Shown: positions 39,424 to 47,714, counted from the first letter of the stretch. The stretch is DNA of 50,869 nucleotides from DASUZB01 sp036377075 (GCA_036377075.1 DASUZB010000010.1:1-50869), one strand, 5' to 3'. Program-made: numbers and translations. The notes: generated by a model from the letters alone, not told the origin.

Positions 39424-40248
39424 ATGCTGATCGGCGCGCGACTGCGCCGGCTGCGGATGGACCAGGGCCTCACGCGGGAGCAGGCCGGCGAGGCGATCCG
39501 GGCATCCGAGTGGAAGATCCACCGGCTGGAGAACGGGCAGGTCGGCTTCAAGGAACGCGACATCCTCGACCTGCTCGCGCTGTACGGCGTCACCGACTCC
39601 GACGAGACCGCCGCCATCGTCCACCTCGCCCGCGAGGCCAACGAGCCCGGCTGGTGGCACACCTTCGGCGACGTCCTGCCGCCGTGGTTCCGCGCCTACG
39701 TCGACCTCGAGGCGGCCGCGACGCTGATCCGCACCTACGAGGGGCAGCTGGTCCCCGGCCTGCTGCAGACCGAGGACTACGTCCGCGCGGTGATGCGCGG
39801 CGCGCAGATCGACACCTCGTCGGAGGAGACCGAGCGGCGCATCGCGCTGCGGATGAAGCGGCAGGACGTGCTCACCCGCAAGGACGGCCCGCGGCTGTGG
39901 GCGGTGGTCGACGAGGCCGCGCTGCGCCGGCGCGTCGGCAGCCCCAAGGTGATGCGCGCCCAGGTCGAGCGGCTGATCGAGGCGACCAAGCTGCCCAACG
40001 TCATCCTGCAGGTGCTGCCGTTCGGCGCCGGCGCGCACCCGGCCATGGCCGGCGCCTTCAGCCTGCTGCGCTTCGCCGAGGAGGAGCTGCCCGACGTGGT
40101 CTACGTCGAGCACCTCACCAGCGCCCTGTACCTGGACCGGCGCGACGACGTGGAGGAGTACCTGCACGTCATGGAGGACATCTGCGTCCGCGCCGAGCCG
40201 CCCAACCGGACGGTGAAGAAGCTCACCGAGCTCCCCTGGGACGAGTAG
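39424..40248 (+). CDS. XRE-type helix-turn-helix regulator with DUF5753 domain
   Basis: About 274 residues from ATG 39424. The HTH lies in residues 1-55 (LTREQAGEAIRASEWKIHRL) and the DUF5753 effector domain in the rest, with TYEGQLVPGLLQTEDYVRAV, VDEAALRRRVGSPKVM and QVLPFGAGAHPAMAGAFSLL. The true start may be earlier: the frame is open upstream and encodes TTDPQPGAGPTVRR, which is typical of the family, and an AGGAGG at 39374-39379 sits before two ACG codons (39382, 39385) but 44 bases before the ATG. Many relatives pair with a small DUF397 protein; none is seen here. It ends nine bases from the stop of the convergent histidine kinase gene. Confidence 0.88.
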   Translation: MLIGARLRRLRMDQGLTREQAGEAIRASEWKIHRLENGQVGFKERDILDLLALYGVTDSDETAAIVHLAREANEPGWWHTFGDVLPPWFRAYVDLEAAATLIRTYEGQLVPGLLQTEDYVRAVMRGAQIDTSSEETERRIALRMKRQDVLTRKDGPRLWAVVDEAALRRRVGSPKVMRAQVERLIEATKLPNVILQVLPFGAGAHPAMAGAFSLLRFAEEELPDVVYVEHLTSALYLDRRDDVEEYLHVMEDICVRAEPPNRTVKKLTELPWDE

Positions 40249-40256
40249 CCCCTAGA

Positions 40257-42584
40257 TCAGCCGATGTCGCGCTGCTCGCGGGCGCTGCCGACGGCGCCGA
40301 GGCTGGGCTCGGAGGGCAGGGCGAAGGAGAACACCGAGCCGGCGCCCAGGCGGCTGGACACCCAGATGCGGCCGCCCATCGCCTCGACCAGCCGCTTGGC
40401 CAGGTACAACCCCAGGCCGGCGCCGCCCGGCTCCCTGGTCATGTAGTGGCCCAGGCGGTGGAAGCGCTCGAAGATGCGCGCCTGCTCGTCCATCGGGATG
40501 CCCGGACCCCAGTCGCGCACCTCGAAGACGACCTCGCGGCCCTGCGGGATCAGGCGGACCTCGACCGGCTCGTGCGGCGGCGAGTAGCGCAGCGCGTTGG
40601 ACAGCAGGTTGCCCAGCACCTGGTCGACCCGCAGCCAGTCGCCGCGGCAGAAGACCGAGTGGTCGGGCAGGACCGGGTGGATCACCCGCTCGGCGTCCTC
40701 CGCCATGAACCGGTCGGCGACCTGCCTGACCAGGTCGACCGCGTCGATCGGGGTGGCGTCGACCAGGCCGGCGCCGCTCTCCAGGCGGGTCACCTCGAGC
40801 AGGTCCTCGATCAGGCGCTCGAGGCGCTGCGCCTGGGTCAGCATCAGCTTGTAGTACTCCTTGCGGCGCTCCTTGGCGAAGTCGCGGTCCTCGCGCATCA
40901 GCGTCAGCAGGAACCCCTTGATCGGCGTCAGCGGGGTGCGCAGCTCGTGCGAGACGCTGGCGACGAAGTCGCTCTTGAGCTCGTCGGTCTGCCGCTCGCG
41001 GGTGACGTCGCGGACCACCACGACGTCGGCCTCCATCTCGCCGTCGCCGGTGACCACCGGCGCGTGGGCGTAGTTGATCCAGCGGGCGCGGCCGTCCTTG
41101 TTGAGCACCGAGGCGTCGCGGATCTCCTCGTGGGCCGACTGCGCGGCGGCCAGGATCGGGCAGTCGTTGGCGCACATGTCCACCCCGCGCGCGTCACGGG
41201 CGCGCAGCAGGTTGAAGCACTTCTGCCCGATCGCCTCCTCCTCGGCGTAGCCGGTCAGCGCGGCCATCGCCGGGTTCCAGGAGCGCACCGTGCGGTCGGA
41301 CCCGACGGTGTAGATGCCGTCGGTGGAGTGGCCGACGATGTCGCGCAGGGTGGCGCGCTCGTTCTCCGCCTCGCGGTAGAGGTCCTCGTTGAGCAGCGCG
41401 GCGGCCGCCTGGTTGGCGAGGGTGAGCAGGGACTCACGGTCGTCGCCGGTGAAGTCGGTGTCGACCCGCGGGCCGAAGGCGGCCATGTAGCCGACCGTGC
41501 GGCCCTCCGCCTCCATCGGCACCAGGTGCAGGCGGTCCCAGTTGGAGCGGGTGGCGTAGCCCTTGGCCGCCTGCTCCCAGGCGACCGGCGAGGGCGTGAC
41601 GCCGAGCCGGTCACCGGCGCCGTCCGAGGCGATCACCTCGAGGACGCCGTCGCTCGGGCGGCCGAGGAACACCGCCGCGCCCTCGCAGTTGAGCACCTCG
41701 GCGACCTGCCGCACGAACGCCTGCCAGGCGGTGAGGTCGCCGAGCCGGTCGGAGAGCGCCCGGCCGGCCTGGTAGAGGGAGTGCATGCGCTGGCCTTGGG
41801 CGAGGCTGCGCGCCCAGGCGCGGTTGCCGAGCAGGGTGAGCCCGATCGGCACCACCAGCAGCGGCAGCAGCAGCGCCCGGTGGTCCACCACCAGGGCGGC
41901 GATCACCAGGCCGTAGGCGGTGCTCGCCGCCCAGTCGGCGGCGGCGACCGGCGCGGCCCGCAGCCACGCCTGGGACAGGCCCTGCCCCACCGACAGGCCG
42001 ATGACGATGCTGACCAGGGTGTGGTTGACCACGAAGAAGGCGAGCATGCCCAGGACCCACAGCACCGTGAGGGTCGGGTCGAAGCCGCTGCCCGGGCTGC
42101 CGGGAGCGACCGCGACGGTCGGGTCGGACTCGCTCAGCCGCTGGATCAGCTGCGCCGAGACCAGCGCGGCGGCGCCGACCGAGAGCATGTACTGCGGGAC
42201 GTTGAACAGCCGCTTGACCCGCTGCGGCTCGAACAGCCACTGGCTGGCGGCGATGCCGACGCCGGTCGCGAGCACCAGCAGCGGCGTCTGGATGAACACC
42301 ACGCCCAGGACGATCACGATCTCGGCGACGCCGATGGAGAAGCGGTGGTTGCGCAGCGGCACGCGGACGACGAAGCGCTCGGCGAGCACCAGGCCGGCGG
42401 CGTAGGCGACCGGCAGCCAGGCGGCGTTCCAGTCGGCGGACAGGCGGCTCGAGGCCGCCGGCAGCACCAGCACCGCCTCGACGGCCGCGCCCGCGGCCAC
42501 TGCCAGGACGAACAGCCAGGCGCCGTGCGGCAGCGAGTTGCGGACCCCGCGCCGGGGTGCCGCTGGCTCGCCCGTGCTGGCCAT
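40257..42584 (-). CDS. Membrane sensor histidine kinase with GAF and PAS domains
   Basis: A 775-residue hybrid-free sensor kinase. About eight membrane helices span residues 20-255. A GAF domain (about 275-400) and a PAS domain (about 412-530) follow; the PAS carries C456, C471 and C475 in KCFNLL...MCANDCPIL, a pattern seen in redox-type PAS domains. HisKA has H546 in SHELRTPLTPIKG. The HATPase domain has the N box LLSNALRYSPP (660-670), G1 box DWGPGIP (691-697) and G2 box GAGLGLYLAKRLVEAMGG. The ATG at 42584 follows GGGGAG. No response regulator gene is in the window, so the partner is encoded elsewhere. Signal unknown; membrane, ligand and redox inputs are all possible. Confidence 0.93.
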   Translation of the reverse strand: MASTGEPAAPRRGVRNSLPHGAWLFVLAVAAGAAVEAVLVLPAASSRLSADWNAAWLPVAYAAGLVLAERFVVRVPLRNHRFSIGVAEIVIVLGVVFIQTPLLVLATGVGIAASQWLFEPQRVKRLFNVPQYMLSVGAAALVSAQLIQRLSESDPTVAVAPGSPGSGFDPTLTVLWVLGMLAFFVVNHTLVSIVIGLSVGQGLSQAWLRAAPVAAADWAASTAYGLVIAALVVDHRALLLPLLVVPIGLTLLGNRAWARSLAQGQRMHSLYQAGRALSDRLGDLTAWQAFVRQVAEVLNCEGAAVFLGRPSDGVLEVIASDGAGDRLGVTPSPVAWEQAAKGYATRSNWDRLHLVPMEAEGRTVGYMAAFGPRVDTDFTGDDRESLLTLANQAAAALLNEDLYREAENERATLRDIVGHSTDGIYTVGSDRTVRSWNPAMAALTGYAEEEAIGQKCFNLLRARDARGVDMCANDCPILAAAQSAHEEIRDASVLNKDGRARWINYAHAPVVTGDGEMEADVVVVRDVTRERQTDELKSDFVASVSHELRTPLTPIKGFLLTLMREDRDFAKERRKEYYKLMLTQAQRLERLIEDLLEVTRLESGAGLVDATPIDAVDLVRQVADRFMAEDAERVIHPVLPDHSVFCRGDWLRVDQVLGNLLSNALRYSPPHEPVEVRLIPQGREVVFEVRDWGPGIPMDEQARIFERFHRLGHYMTREPGGAGLGLYLAKRLVEAMGGRIWVSSRLGAGSVFSFALPSEPSLGAVGSAREQRDIG

Positions 42585-42802
42585 CCCGCTCCCCCTGCCG
42601 TCCTTCGTCTAGGCCGTCGGCGCTCGTGGGGCGCGGCACGACGGTCGCAGCGCTCTCGGCCGATCTCGGTGCCGAGGACTGGGGGACGAGCGCATCGACG
42701 GTCGGGGGCCGCGCGACCCGGTGGTCGGCGTGGAGGGCCGGGTCACGCCGTCCCGGCATTCTGTCACGAGGAACCGGTCGGCGTGGAGACCCTTCATGCC
42801 CG

Positions 42803-43096
42803 TCACCGCCCGGCGCGTGACCAGGTGGTCGAGCGCCCGATCCGCGACCAGGTCGTCGAGCGCCCGGTGCGGGACCAGGTGGTCGAGCGGCCGCAAGCCG
42901 ACCAGGTCGTCGAGGGCCGCACCTGGGACCAGGTGGTGGACCGCGGGGCGGTGGACGCGCGCTCGGGAACCCGCGCGGAGGCGGCCCGCGTGGACCGCGA
43001 AAATTCCGTCGGTGGCGCGGAAATGTCCAGCGGTTGAACAGTCTCGGTGCGGCCATCACGCAGGACCGTCCCAGACCATCCGAAGCGCGCGTCCAT
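42803..43096 (-). CDS. Possible small protein with 9-residue repeats, 97 residues
   Basis: ATG 43096 has AGGGAGA six to eight bases upstream, and a possible TTGCGT/CAAAAT promoter lies about 70 bases before it. The N-terminal half (MDARFGWSGTVLRDGRTETV) looks protein-like. The C-terminal half is repeats of RSTTWSRxG made by the 27-bp units. A plus-strand frame from GTG 42783 to 43037 reads the same units as RDQVVERPx and is an equally good rival, so this call is weak. Confidence 0.25.
   Translation of the reverse strand: MDARFGWSGTVLRDGRTETVQPLDISAPPTEFSRSTRAASARVPERASTAPRSTTWSQVRPSTTWSACGRSTTWSRTGRSTTWSRIGRSTTWSRAGR
42819..42953. repeat. Five tandem 27-bp repeats
   Basis: Units begin GACCAGGT at 42819, 42846, 42873, 42900 and 42927. 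They alternate GACCAGGTGGTC and GACCAGGTCGTC at the start and drift towards the last copy. The period is a multiple of three, so open frames run through on both strands. Most differences between units are synonymous in the plus-strand RDQVVERP reading. Confidence 0.85.
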
Positions 43097-43163
43097 ATTC
43101 TCTCCCTCGCGCTCACCCTGCGGGTGGCGCCGCGGCGAACTGGTCAGTTGCCACCACGATTTT

Positions 43164-43241
43164 GCGTGTCGTCTCGCGAAAAACGCAATCCTGCGTCCCG
43201 GGAAAATGGCGCAGCTAATTTGGGCCATGCGTAGCACGCAA
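43164..43241. promoter_or_regulatory. Palindrome cluster in a relatively AT-rich island
   Basis: TTGCGT and ACGCAA arms (about 43164-43169 and 43185-43190) enclose a spacer with a TCGCGA palindrome. TGCGTAGCACGCA at 43229-43241 repeats the TGCGT/ACGCA arms around a 3-base centre. The shared half-site suggests two sites for one DNA-binding protein; none is assigned. Confidence 0.4.
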
Positions 43242-43510
43242 GCCCTAGTCTCCGTAGCCACAATCGCCCGCCGACGCGGTCACGGACGCCCCAGCACGAT
43301 CAGGCGTTCGCCTGGGTCGCTGCTGCTCAGGGCGGTGCGGCCCGGCAACACCCCACCCACGCGAGCACGCAGAGTGGTTTCCACTCGTCGGAGGGTGATT
43401 CGCCCCGCCATTGATAACGATCAGGAGAAGATTCTCCGCCGCACCGGCGGGATCGCGCCTGGTAGGGCGCCCGCGCCGATCCGGGCCCGCATGCCTGAAG
43501 CGCGAGGCCC

Positions 43511-44554
43511 TCAGCCTCCCGCCCGCAGCGCCAGCGTCGCCGCCCCGACCATCCCGGCCTCCGGACCGAGGCGGGCCGGCACCACCGGCGGCAGGGTGCG
43601 GTGCGCCGGCGCGAAGACGTAGCGCTCGACGCTCGTCCGGGCCGGCCCGAGCAGCAGGTCCCCGGTGGCCACCAGGCCGCCACCGACCACCACCAGCTCG
43701 GGGTCGAAAATGGTCACCAGCGAGGCGATGCCGACGCCGAGCCAGAAGCCCATCCGCTCGAACAGCGCCCGCGCCGTCGGGTCGCCGGCCCTGGCCGCCT
43801 CGAACACCAGCGGCCCGGTGACCTCGGCGTCCCCGACGCGCCGGGCCAAGCCCCCTTCCGGATCGGCCAGCACCGCCTCGCGCCCCATGCGCGCCAGCGC
43901 CGTGCCCGAGACCATCGCCTCGAGGCAGCCGCTGCTGCCGCAGCTGCACGGCGCCCCCTCCGGCGCGACGATCATGTGGCCGACCTCCGCGCCCAGGCCG
44001 CCGACGCCCCGGTAGACAAGGCCGCCGAGCACCAGTCCCCCACCGACGCCGGTGCCGACCGTGAGCAGGACCATGTCGTCGCTGCCGGTGCCCGCCCCGA
44101 AGCGCGCCTCCGCCCAGGCCGCCGCGTTGGCGTCGTTGTCGACCACCGTCGGCAGGCCGGTCCGCTCGTGGAGCAGCCGCCGCAGGGGCAGGTCGCGGTA
44201 GGGGTTGTGGGGCGCCCAGACGACCAGGCCGGCGGGCCACTGCACCAGCCCGGCGGCACCCACGCCGATCGCCTCCACCTCCGGGTGGCCCGCCCGCAGC
44301 CGGCCGATCACCCCGACCAGGGTGGAGACGGTGACCTTCTCGTCGCTCTCCTGCGGCGTGGGGATGCGGGTCTGCTCCACGATGCGGCCGTCGGCGCGGA
44401 CCACCCCGGCGGCGATCTTGGTCCCGCCGATGTCCAGGCCGACGGCCAAGCGGCCGTCGGGGGACGCGAGCGACCACCGACGCCGCCAGCGCCGGGTCAG
44501 CGCCGGCGGACCGGAGCCGGCCGGCGCCCGCTTGCCCGGTCGCTCAGCCGACAC
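43511..44554 (-). CDS. glk: ROK-family glucokinase
   Basis: About 347 residues. The ATP-binding start is LAVGLDIGGTKIAAGVV, the sugar-binding region includes VVDNDANAAAWAEARFGAG, and VGTGVGGGLVLGG is the second phosphate loop. The zinc motif CSCGSSGCLEAMVSG defines the ROK family. No N-terminal HTH is present, so it is a kinase rather than a ROK repressor. GTG 44554 overlaps the stop of the CxxC protein gene and has no clear ribosome site; an Arg-rich stretch of ~45 residues precedes the catalytic start, so a later start is possible. In Streptomyces a ROK glucokinase (glkA) acts in glucose repression and has similar neighbours. Confidence 0.9.
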   Translation of the reverse strand: MSAERPGKRAPAGSGPPALTRRWRRRWSLASPDGRLAVGLDIGGTKIAAGVVRADGRIVEQTRIPTPQESDEKVTVSTLVGVIGRLRAGHPEVEAIGVGAAGLVQWPAGLVVWAPHNPYRDLPLRRLLHERTGLPTVVDNDANAAAWAEARFGAGTGSDDMVLLTVGTGVGGGLVLGGLVYRGVGGLGAEVGHMIVAPEGAPCSCGSSGCLEAMVSGTALARMGREAVLADPEGGLARRVGDAEVTGPLVFEAARAGDPTARALFERMGFWLGVGIASLVTIFDPELVVVGGGLVATGDLLLGPARTSVERYVFAPAHRTLPPVVPARLGPEAGMVGAATLALRAGG

Positions 44555-44771
44555 GGATGCGCTGCACGCCGGCGGGCCGGCGGGCCGGGCCGGCGGCCTC
44601 ACCCGCGTCCAGCAGGGCACGGGCCGCCAGCATCAGCTCGGCCCCCGCCTTCATCAGGTGCTCCAGCACCTCCGGACGGGACTGCCGCAGCGTGGCCAGC
44701 CCCATGCAGATGGGGCAGACCTGGCACTCGGGCGCGGTCCCGTGACCGCCTGCTGGCTGCTCGTCGGACAT
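44544..44771 (-). CDS. Small CxxC protein upstream of glucokinase, 75 residues
   Basis: Begins MSDEQPAGGHGTAPECQVCP and continues ICMGLATLRQSRPEVLEHL, then AGAELMLAARALLDAGEAAG. The CxxCPIC cluster gives three cysteines that could bind a metal or act in redox, followed by one amphipathic helix. GAGGAGGAG precedes ATG 44771. Its stop overlaps the glucokinase start by 11 bases. A similar small protein sits beside glkA in Streptomyces (the SCO2127 region, from memory). Its function is unknown; the coupling suggests a partner of the kinase or of the ArsA-like ATPase just upstream. Confidence 0.8.
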   Translation of the reverse strand: MSDEQPAGGHGTAPECQVCPICMGLATLRQSRPEVLEHLMKAGAELMLAARALLDAGEAAGPARRPAGVQRIRVG

Positions 44772-44804
44772 GCACTCCTCCTCGTCGGGGGACGCGCCGG
44801 CCGG

Positions 44805-46046
44805 CTAGGCGCGGCGCGGACGGGTGCCGGCGCGGCGCACCGCCTCAGGCTCCCTGGCGCCGGCCCCCGGGGCGCCGTCCGGCGCCGCGAACCGCACCAC
44901 CAGGGTGCCGCCGCGCAGGTTGGCGGCCACCACCTCGAGCGCGCGCAACGCCTGGGGCAGCAGCACGTTGCGCTTGTACTGGCCGACCTTGACCAGCAGC
45001 TCGTCGCCCTTGCGCATGACGTCCAGCTCGGCCCGCTCGGCGAACGGCAGGTCCAGCCGCAGCGCGTAGCCGCCCTGCTCCTTGCTGACCCGGATGGGGG
45101 TGGTGGTGGCCAGCAGGTCGGCCGGGTCGCGCTCGCCGTAGACCTCGACGGCCACCTCACCGAGCCGGGCCAGCCCGACCATCTCGTCGTCGAACAGCCG
45201 GCAGGTGAGGATCGGCAGCGGCGCGAACGACTCGGTGATGGTACGGAAGTGGTCGGCCTGGATCTCCTTCCACTTGCCGAAGTACGGGTCGGTCACGTCG
45301 TCGGGGAGCAGGCGGTTGACCACCACCGCGTCCACCCGGTAGCCGAACAGCGACAGGTAGGTGTAGGTCCGGCGCGCCTCCGCGACCACCATCTTCTCGG
45401 GGTTGACCACCAGCCGGACGGACGAGGACTCGGGCTCGGCGAGCAGCACCCGCACCCGCTCCAGGTTGCGGTAGAGCCGCTCGACGGCCGCGAAGACCGC
45501 GTCCGAGGCGATCGGCGGCAGGTTGCCGATCCGGCCCAGCAGCGGGCGGGCGACCGCGGCCATGCGCCGCGACGACGGGAAGATCCGGTCGATGTACCAG
45601 CCGAGCGCGTCGGGCAGCGACAGCAGCCGCAGCGTCTCCGCCGTCGGCGCGCAGTCCACCACCAACAGGTCGTAGCCGCCCTTCTGGTGGTAGCGGTTGA
45701 TGTCGATGAGGCTGAACAGCTCGTCGAGGCCGGGGATGACCGAGAGCTCCTCCGCCTCGATCGGGCTCACCCCGCCCCAGTTCAGCAGGTTCACCACGTA
45801 GTCCTGGATGTCCCGCCAGTTGGCCTCCAAGCGGGCCTGGCTGTCGATCTGCTCCGCCCACAGGTTCTCGGCCACCTCGCGCGGCTCCGCGCCGAGCTCC
45901 ACGTCGAAGGAGTCCCCCAACGAGTGCGCCGGGTCGGTGGACATCACCAGGGTGCGGTGGCCGAGCGACGCGGCGCGGGCGGCCGTCGCCGCCGCCACGG
46001 TGGTCTTGCCGACGCCGCCCTTGCCGGTGAACAGCAGGATCCGCAC
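44805..46046 (-). CDS. ArsA/Get3-family ATPase
   Basis: A 413-residue P-loop ATPase of the deviant-Walker SIMIBI class. The P-loop is GKGGVGKTT (8-16), switch I DPAHSLGDSFD, and switch II VVDCAPTAETLRLLSLPD. The A-loop region is present in LVVNPEKMVVAEARRTYTYL. The C-terminal ~90 residues (LRLDLPFAERAELDVMRKGD ... QYKRNVLLPQALRAL) form the hsp20-like domain found on many bacterial ArsA-like proteins. It lacks the ArsA duplicated ATPase and arsenic cysteines, so protein targeting or cofactor delivery is likelier than arsenite export. It begins with GTG 46046 and lies upstream of the CxxC protein and glucokinase genes. Confidence 0.9.
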   Translation of the reverse strand: MRILLFTGKGGVGKTTVAAATAARAASLGHRTLVMSTDPAHSLGDSFDVELGAEPREVAENLWAEQIDSQARLEANWRDIQDYVVNLLNWGGVSPIEAEELSVIPGLDELFSLIDINRYHQKGGYDLLVVDCAPTAETLRLLSLPDALGWYIDRIFPSSRRMAAVARPLLGRIGNLPPIASDAVFAAVERLYRNLERVRVLLAEPESSSVRLVVNPEKMVVAEARRTYTYLSLFGYRVDAVVVNRLLPDDVTDPYFGKWKEIQADHFRTITESFAPLPILTCRLFDDEMVGLARLGEVAVEVYGERDPADLLATTTPIRVSKEQGGYALRLDLPFAERAELDVMRKGDELLVKVGQYKRNVLLPQALRALEVVAANLRGGTLVVRFAAPDGAPGAGAREPEAVRRAGTRPRRA

Positions 46047-46174
46047 GCGCGCTCCTGGACGTGGTGTACGGGCTCCGGCAGCCTACCGCCCGCACCGCCT
46101 GGCCCGCTAAGCCCCGACCCGCCGTCCCAGGGGGCGGCCTGGGACGACCGCACGCCGGCCGGCCCGCGCCTCGG

Positions 46175-47254
46175 CTACCTGATGAGGACGAACCGGGGCG
46201 GGCTCGCCCAGACCGAGTAGGCGAGCTGGATCGTCCCGTCGGGATCGAGGCGGGCGCGGGGCAGGTAGGCCAGCTTCTTCGGGTCGGGGATCCGGTACAG
46301 GGCACGGCTGGCACCCCAGGGACCCTCGGGCCGCGTGGCGGTACGGAGGTCGAAGGTGGCGCCGAACGGCTGCATGGTCAGCGCGGCGAGGCCGACGCCG
46401 GCCGCGGTGGCCCGCGGGTCGGGGTTGGGGATGACGCTGGTGAGCTTGGTGGTCAGCCGGGCACCGTCACTGCCACGCAGCGGCGCGGCGAAGCCCGCGA
46501 ACGGGACGAATCCGCGGCCGTCCCAGAACCGCCAGAAGCCACTCGAGCTTCCCAGGGGGAAGCGGGCCAGGTAGGTGAGGTTGGTCCAGCCGTGATCCTG
46601 CTGGAGGTTGCCGTAGACGTAGACGTCCGAACCGCTGACGAGCACGGCGTGGCCCCAGGCGATCGGACCGCCGTAGACCTCCCGCGGCGGCTCCGGCAAC
46701 GGCCGCAGGCTCGGCAACGCCAGGCCGGCCAGGTAACGGTGGTTGGTCGCCACGAAGCCGGGCTTGCCGTTCGGCTGCAGCACGGCCTTGAACTCCTCGG
46801 CGAACAGCATCAGCCGGCCGCGCTCGACGAAGCCGCTGGACGGCCACAGCCAGGTGTTGGGCCGTACCCGGGGAACCAGGTCGGCCGCGTCGGCGCCGGC
46901 ACGACCGGTGACGAGGCGAAACCGCTGCCGCGCATCCTGCAGCAGGACCGCGTTGTGGACGCCGGCGACGCCGCCACCGGTCCGGAACCGGCAGTCGCCC
47001 AGCAGCCAGGCAGTCCGCCCGTCGGGCAGCGGCACCGGGTAGGTGCCGTCGCCGGCGACCAGGTCGCCGGGGCCCCGCAACCGACCCACCACCTGGAAGC
47101 CGTGCTGGCCACCACCGTCGGGGGCGGGGGCGCGTGCCGGCAGCACCACCTTGACCAGGACCACCGGAACCGACACCGCCACGACCAGCAAGGCGGCGGC
47201 CAGGTAGTTCCAGGGCCGAAGGCGGCGACCCACCGGGGAACGCGCTTGGCTCAT
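46175..47254 (-). CDS. Membrane-anchored secreted protein, beta-propeller-like
   Basis: A 359-residue protein. An N-terminal membrane anchor lies at about residues 17-39 (YLAAALLVVAVSVPVVLVKV) after a basic segment. The extracytoplasmic part has repeated GD-R/W-L motifs typical of glycosidase-43/DUF4185-like propellers: TAWLLGDCRFRTGG, NTWLWPSSGFVERGRLMLFA, WGHAVLVSGSDVYVYG and LDPDGTIQLAYSVWASPPRF. It could bind or cleave a polysaccharide, but no catalytic residues can be assigned. It lies between the ArsA-like and SRPBCC genes and may be a later insertion into that otherwise common neighbourhood. Confidence 0.72.
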   Translation of the reverse strand: MSQARSPVGRRLRPWNYLAAALLVVAVSVPVVLVKVVLPARAPAPDGGGQHGFQVVGRLRGPGDLVAGDGTYPVPLPDGRTAWLLGDCRFRTGGGVAGVHNAVLLQDARQRFRLVTGRAGADAADLVPRVRPNTWLWPSSGFVERGRLMLFAEEFKAVLQPNGKPGFVATNHRYLAGLALPSLRPLPEPPREVYGGPIAWGHAVLVSGSDVYVYGNLQQDHGWTNLTYLARFPLGSSSGFWRFWDGRGFVPFAGFAAPLRGSDGARLTTKLTSVIPNPDPRATAAGVGLAALTMQPFGATFDLRTATRPEGPWGASRALYRIPDPKKLAYLPRARLDPDGTIQLAYSVWASPPRFVLIR

Positions 47255-47276
47255 CGACGTAGGAATCCTACCGAGG

Positions 47277-47714
47277 TCAGGCCGACTCCACCCTGCGCTT
47301 CAGGTCGCCCAGGGCGGTCTTCACGATCTGCTTGGCCGCCTGCCGCTTGAGCAGCCCCGGAATGGGCACGTTGAGCGAGACCGAGAGCTCGTAGGTGACC
47401 CGCGTCGCACCCCCGTCGAGGGGCTCGAGCACGTAGGAGCCCGACAGGTCTTCGAGGGTGCCCTCCACGTAGGTCCACGACATCCCGCCGTCCCGCGGCG
47501 CGTACGTGTAGGCCAGCGTGTACTCGGCCGGGAACAGCGGCGTGTTCACCTTGAACGCCACCTTGGTGCCGCGGCCACGGCGGTCCCTCGCCAGCACCCT
47601 GGCCTCCTCGAGCTGCCCCGCCCACTCCGGATAGGCCTCGAAGTCGGCGATCACCGCCATGATCTCCTTCGGGGTCCCGTAGACCTCGGTCGACCCGGAT
47701 CCCTGCTCGGCCAT
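47277..47714 (-). CDS. SRPBCC-family protein (polyketide cyclase/START-like)
   Basis: A 145-residue lipid- or aromatic-binding domain. Pattern elements are STEVYGTPKEIMAVIADFEA, YPEWAGQLEEARVL, the central strands FKVNTPLFPAEYTLAYTYAP, and a long C-terminal helix (LKRQAAKQIVKTALGDLKRR). ATG 47714 follows GGGGAG at six bases. It carries no signal peptide. It lies just downstream of the metallophosphoesterase gene, and both are probably co-transcribed with the ArsA-like block, a combination common in actinobacteria. Confidence 0.88.
   Translation of the reverse strand: MAEQGSGSTEVYGTPKEIMAVIADFEAYPEWAGQLEEARVLARDRRGRGTKVAFKVNTPLFPAEYTLAYTYAPRDGGMSWTYVEGTLEDLSGSYVLEPLDGGATRVTYELSVSLNVPIPGLLKRQAAKQIVKTALGDLKRRVESA

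Larger units (their letters stand above)
42585..43510. other. 926-base gap with tandem repeats and a relatively AT-rich island
   Basis: No gene here is secure. 42585-42800 holds nothing I recognise. 42819-42953 carries five 27-bp tandem repeats. 43094-43245 is less GC-rich than the flanks and contains repeated TGCGT/ACGCA arms. The stretch 43246-43510, up to the ROK gene stop, shows no feature I can support. Open frames cross the repeats on both strands (42783-43037 plus, 42803-43096 minus). Confidence 0.6.

Noticed and set aside
42819..42953. The tandem repeats as a CRISPR array
   Set aside because: The units are contiguous with no unique spacers and drift gradually, so this is a minisatellite-like repeat.
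39330..43037. A 1,235-codon plus-strand frame across the DUF5753 and histidine kinase genes
   Set aside because: It runs antisense to an unmistakable histidine kinase and out of frame with the HTH gene. Only its last part, over the 27-bp repeats, was kept as a rival reading.
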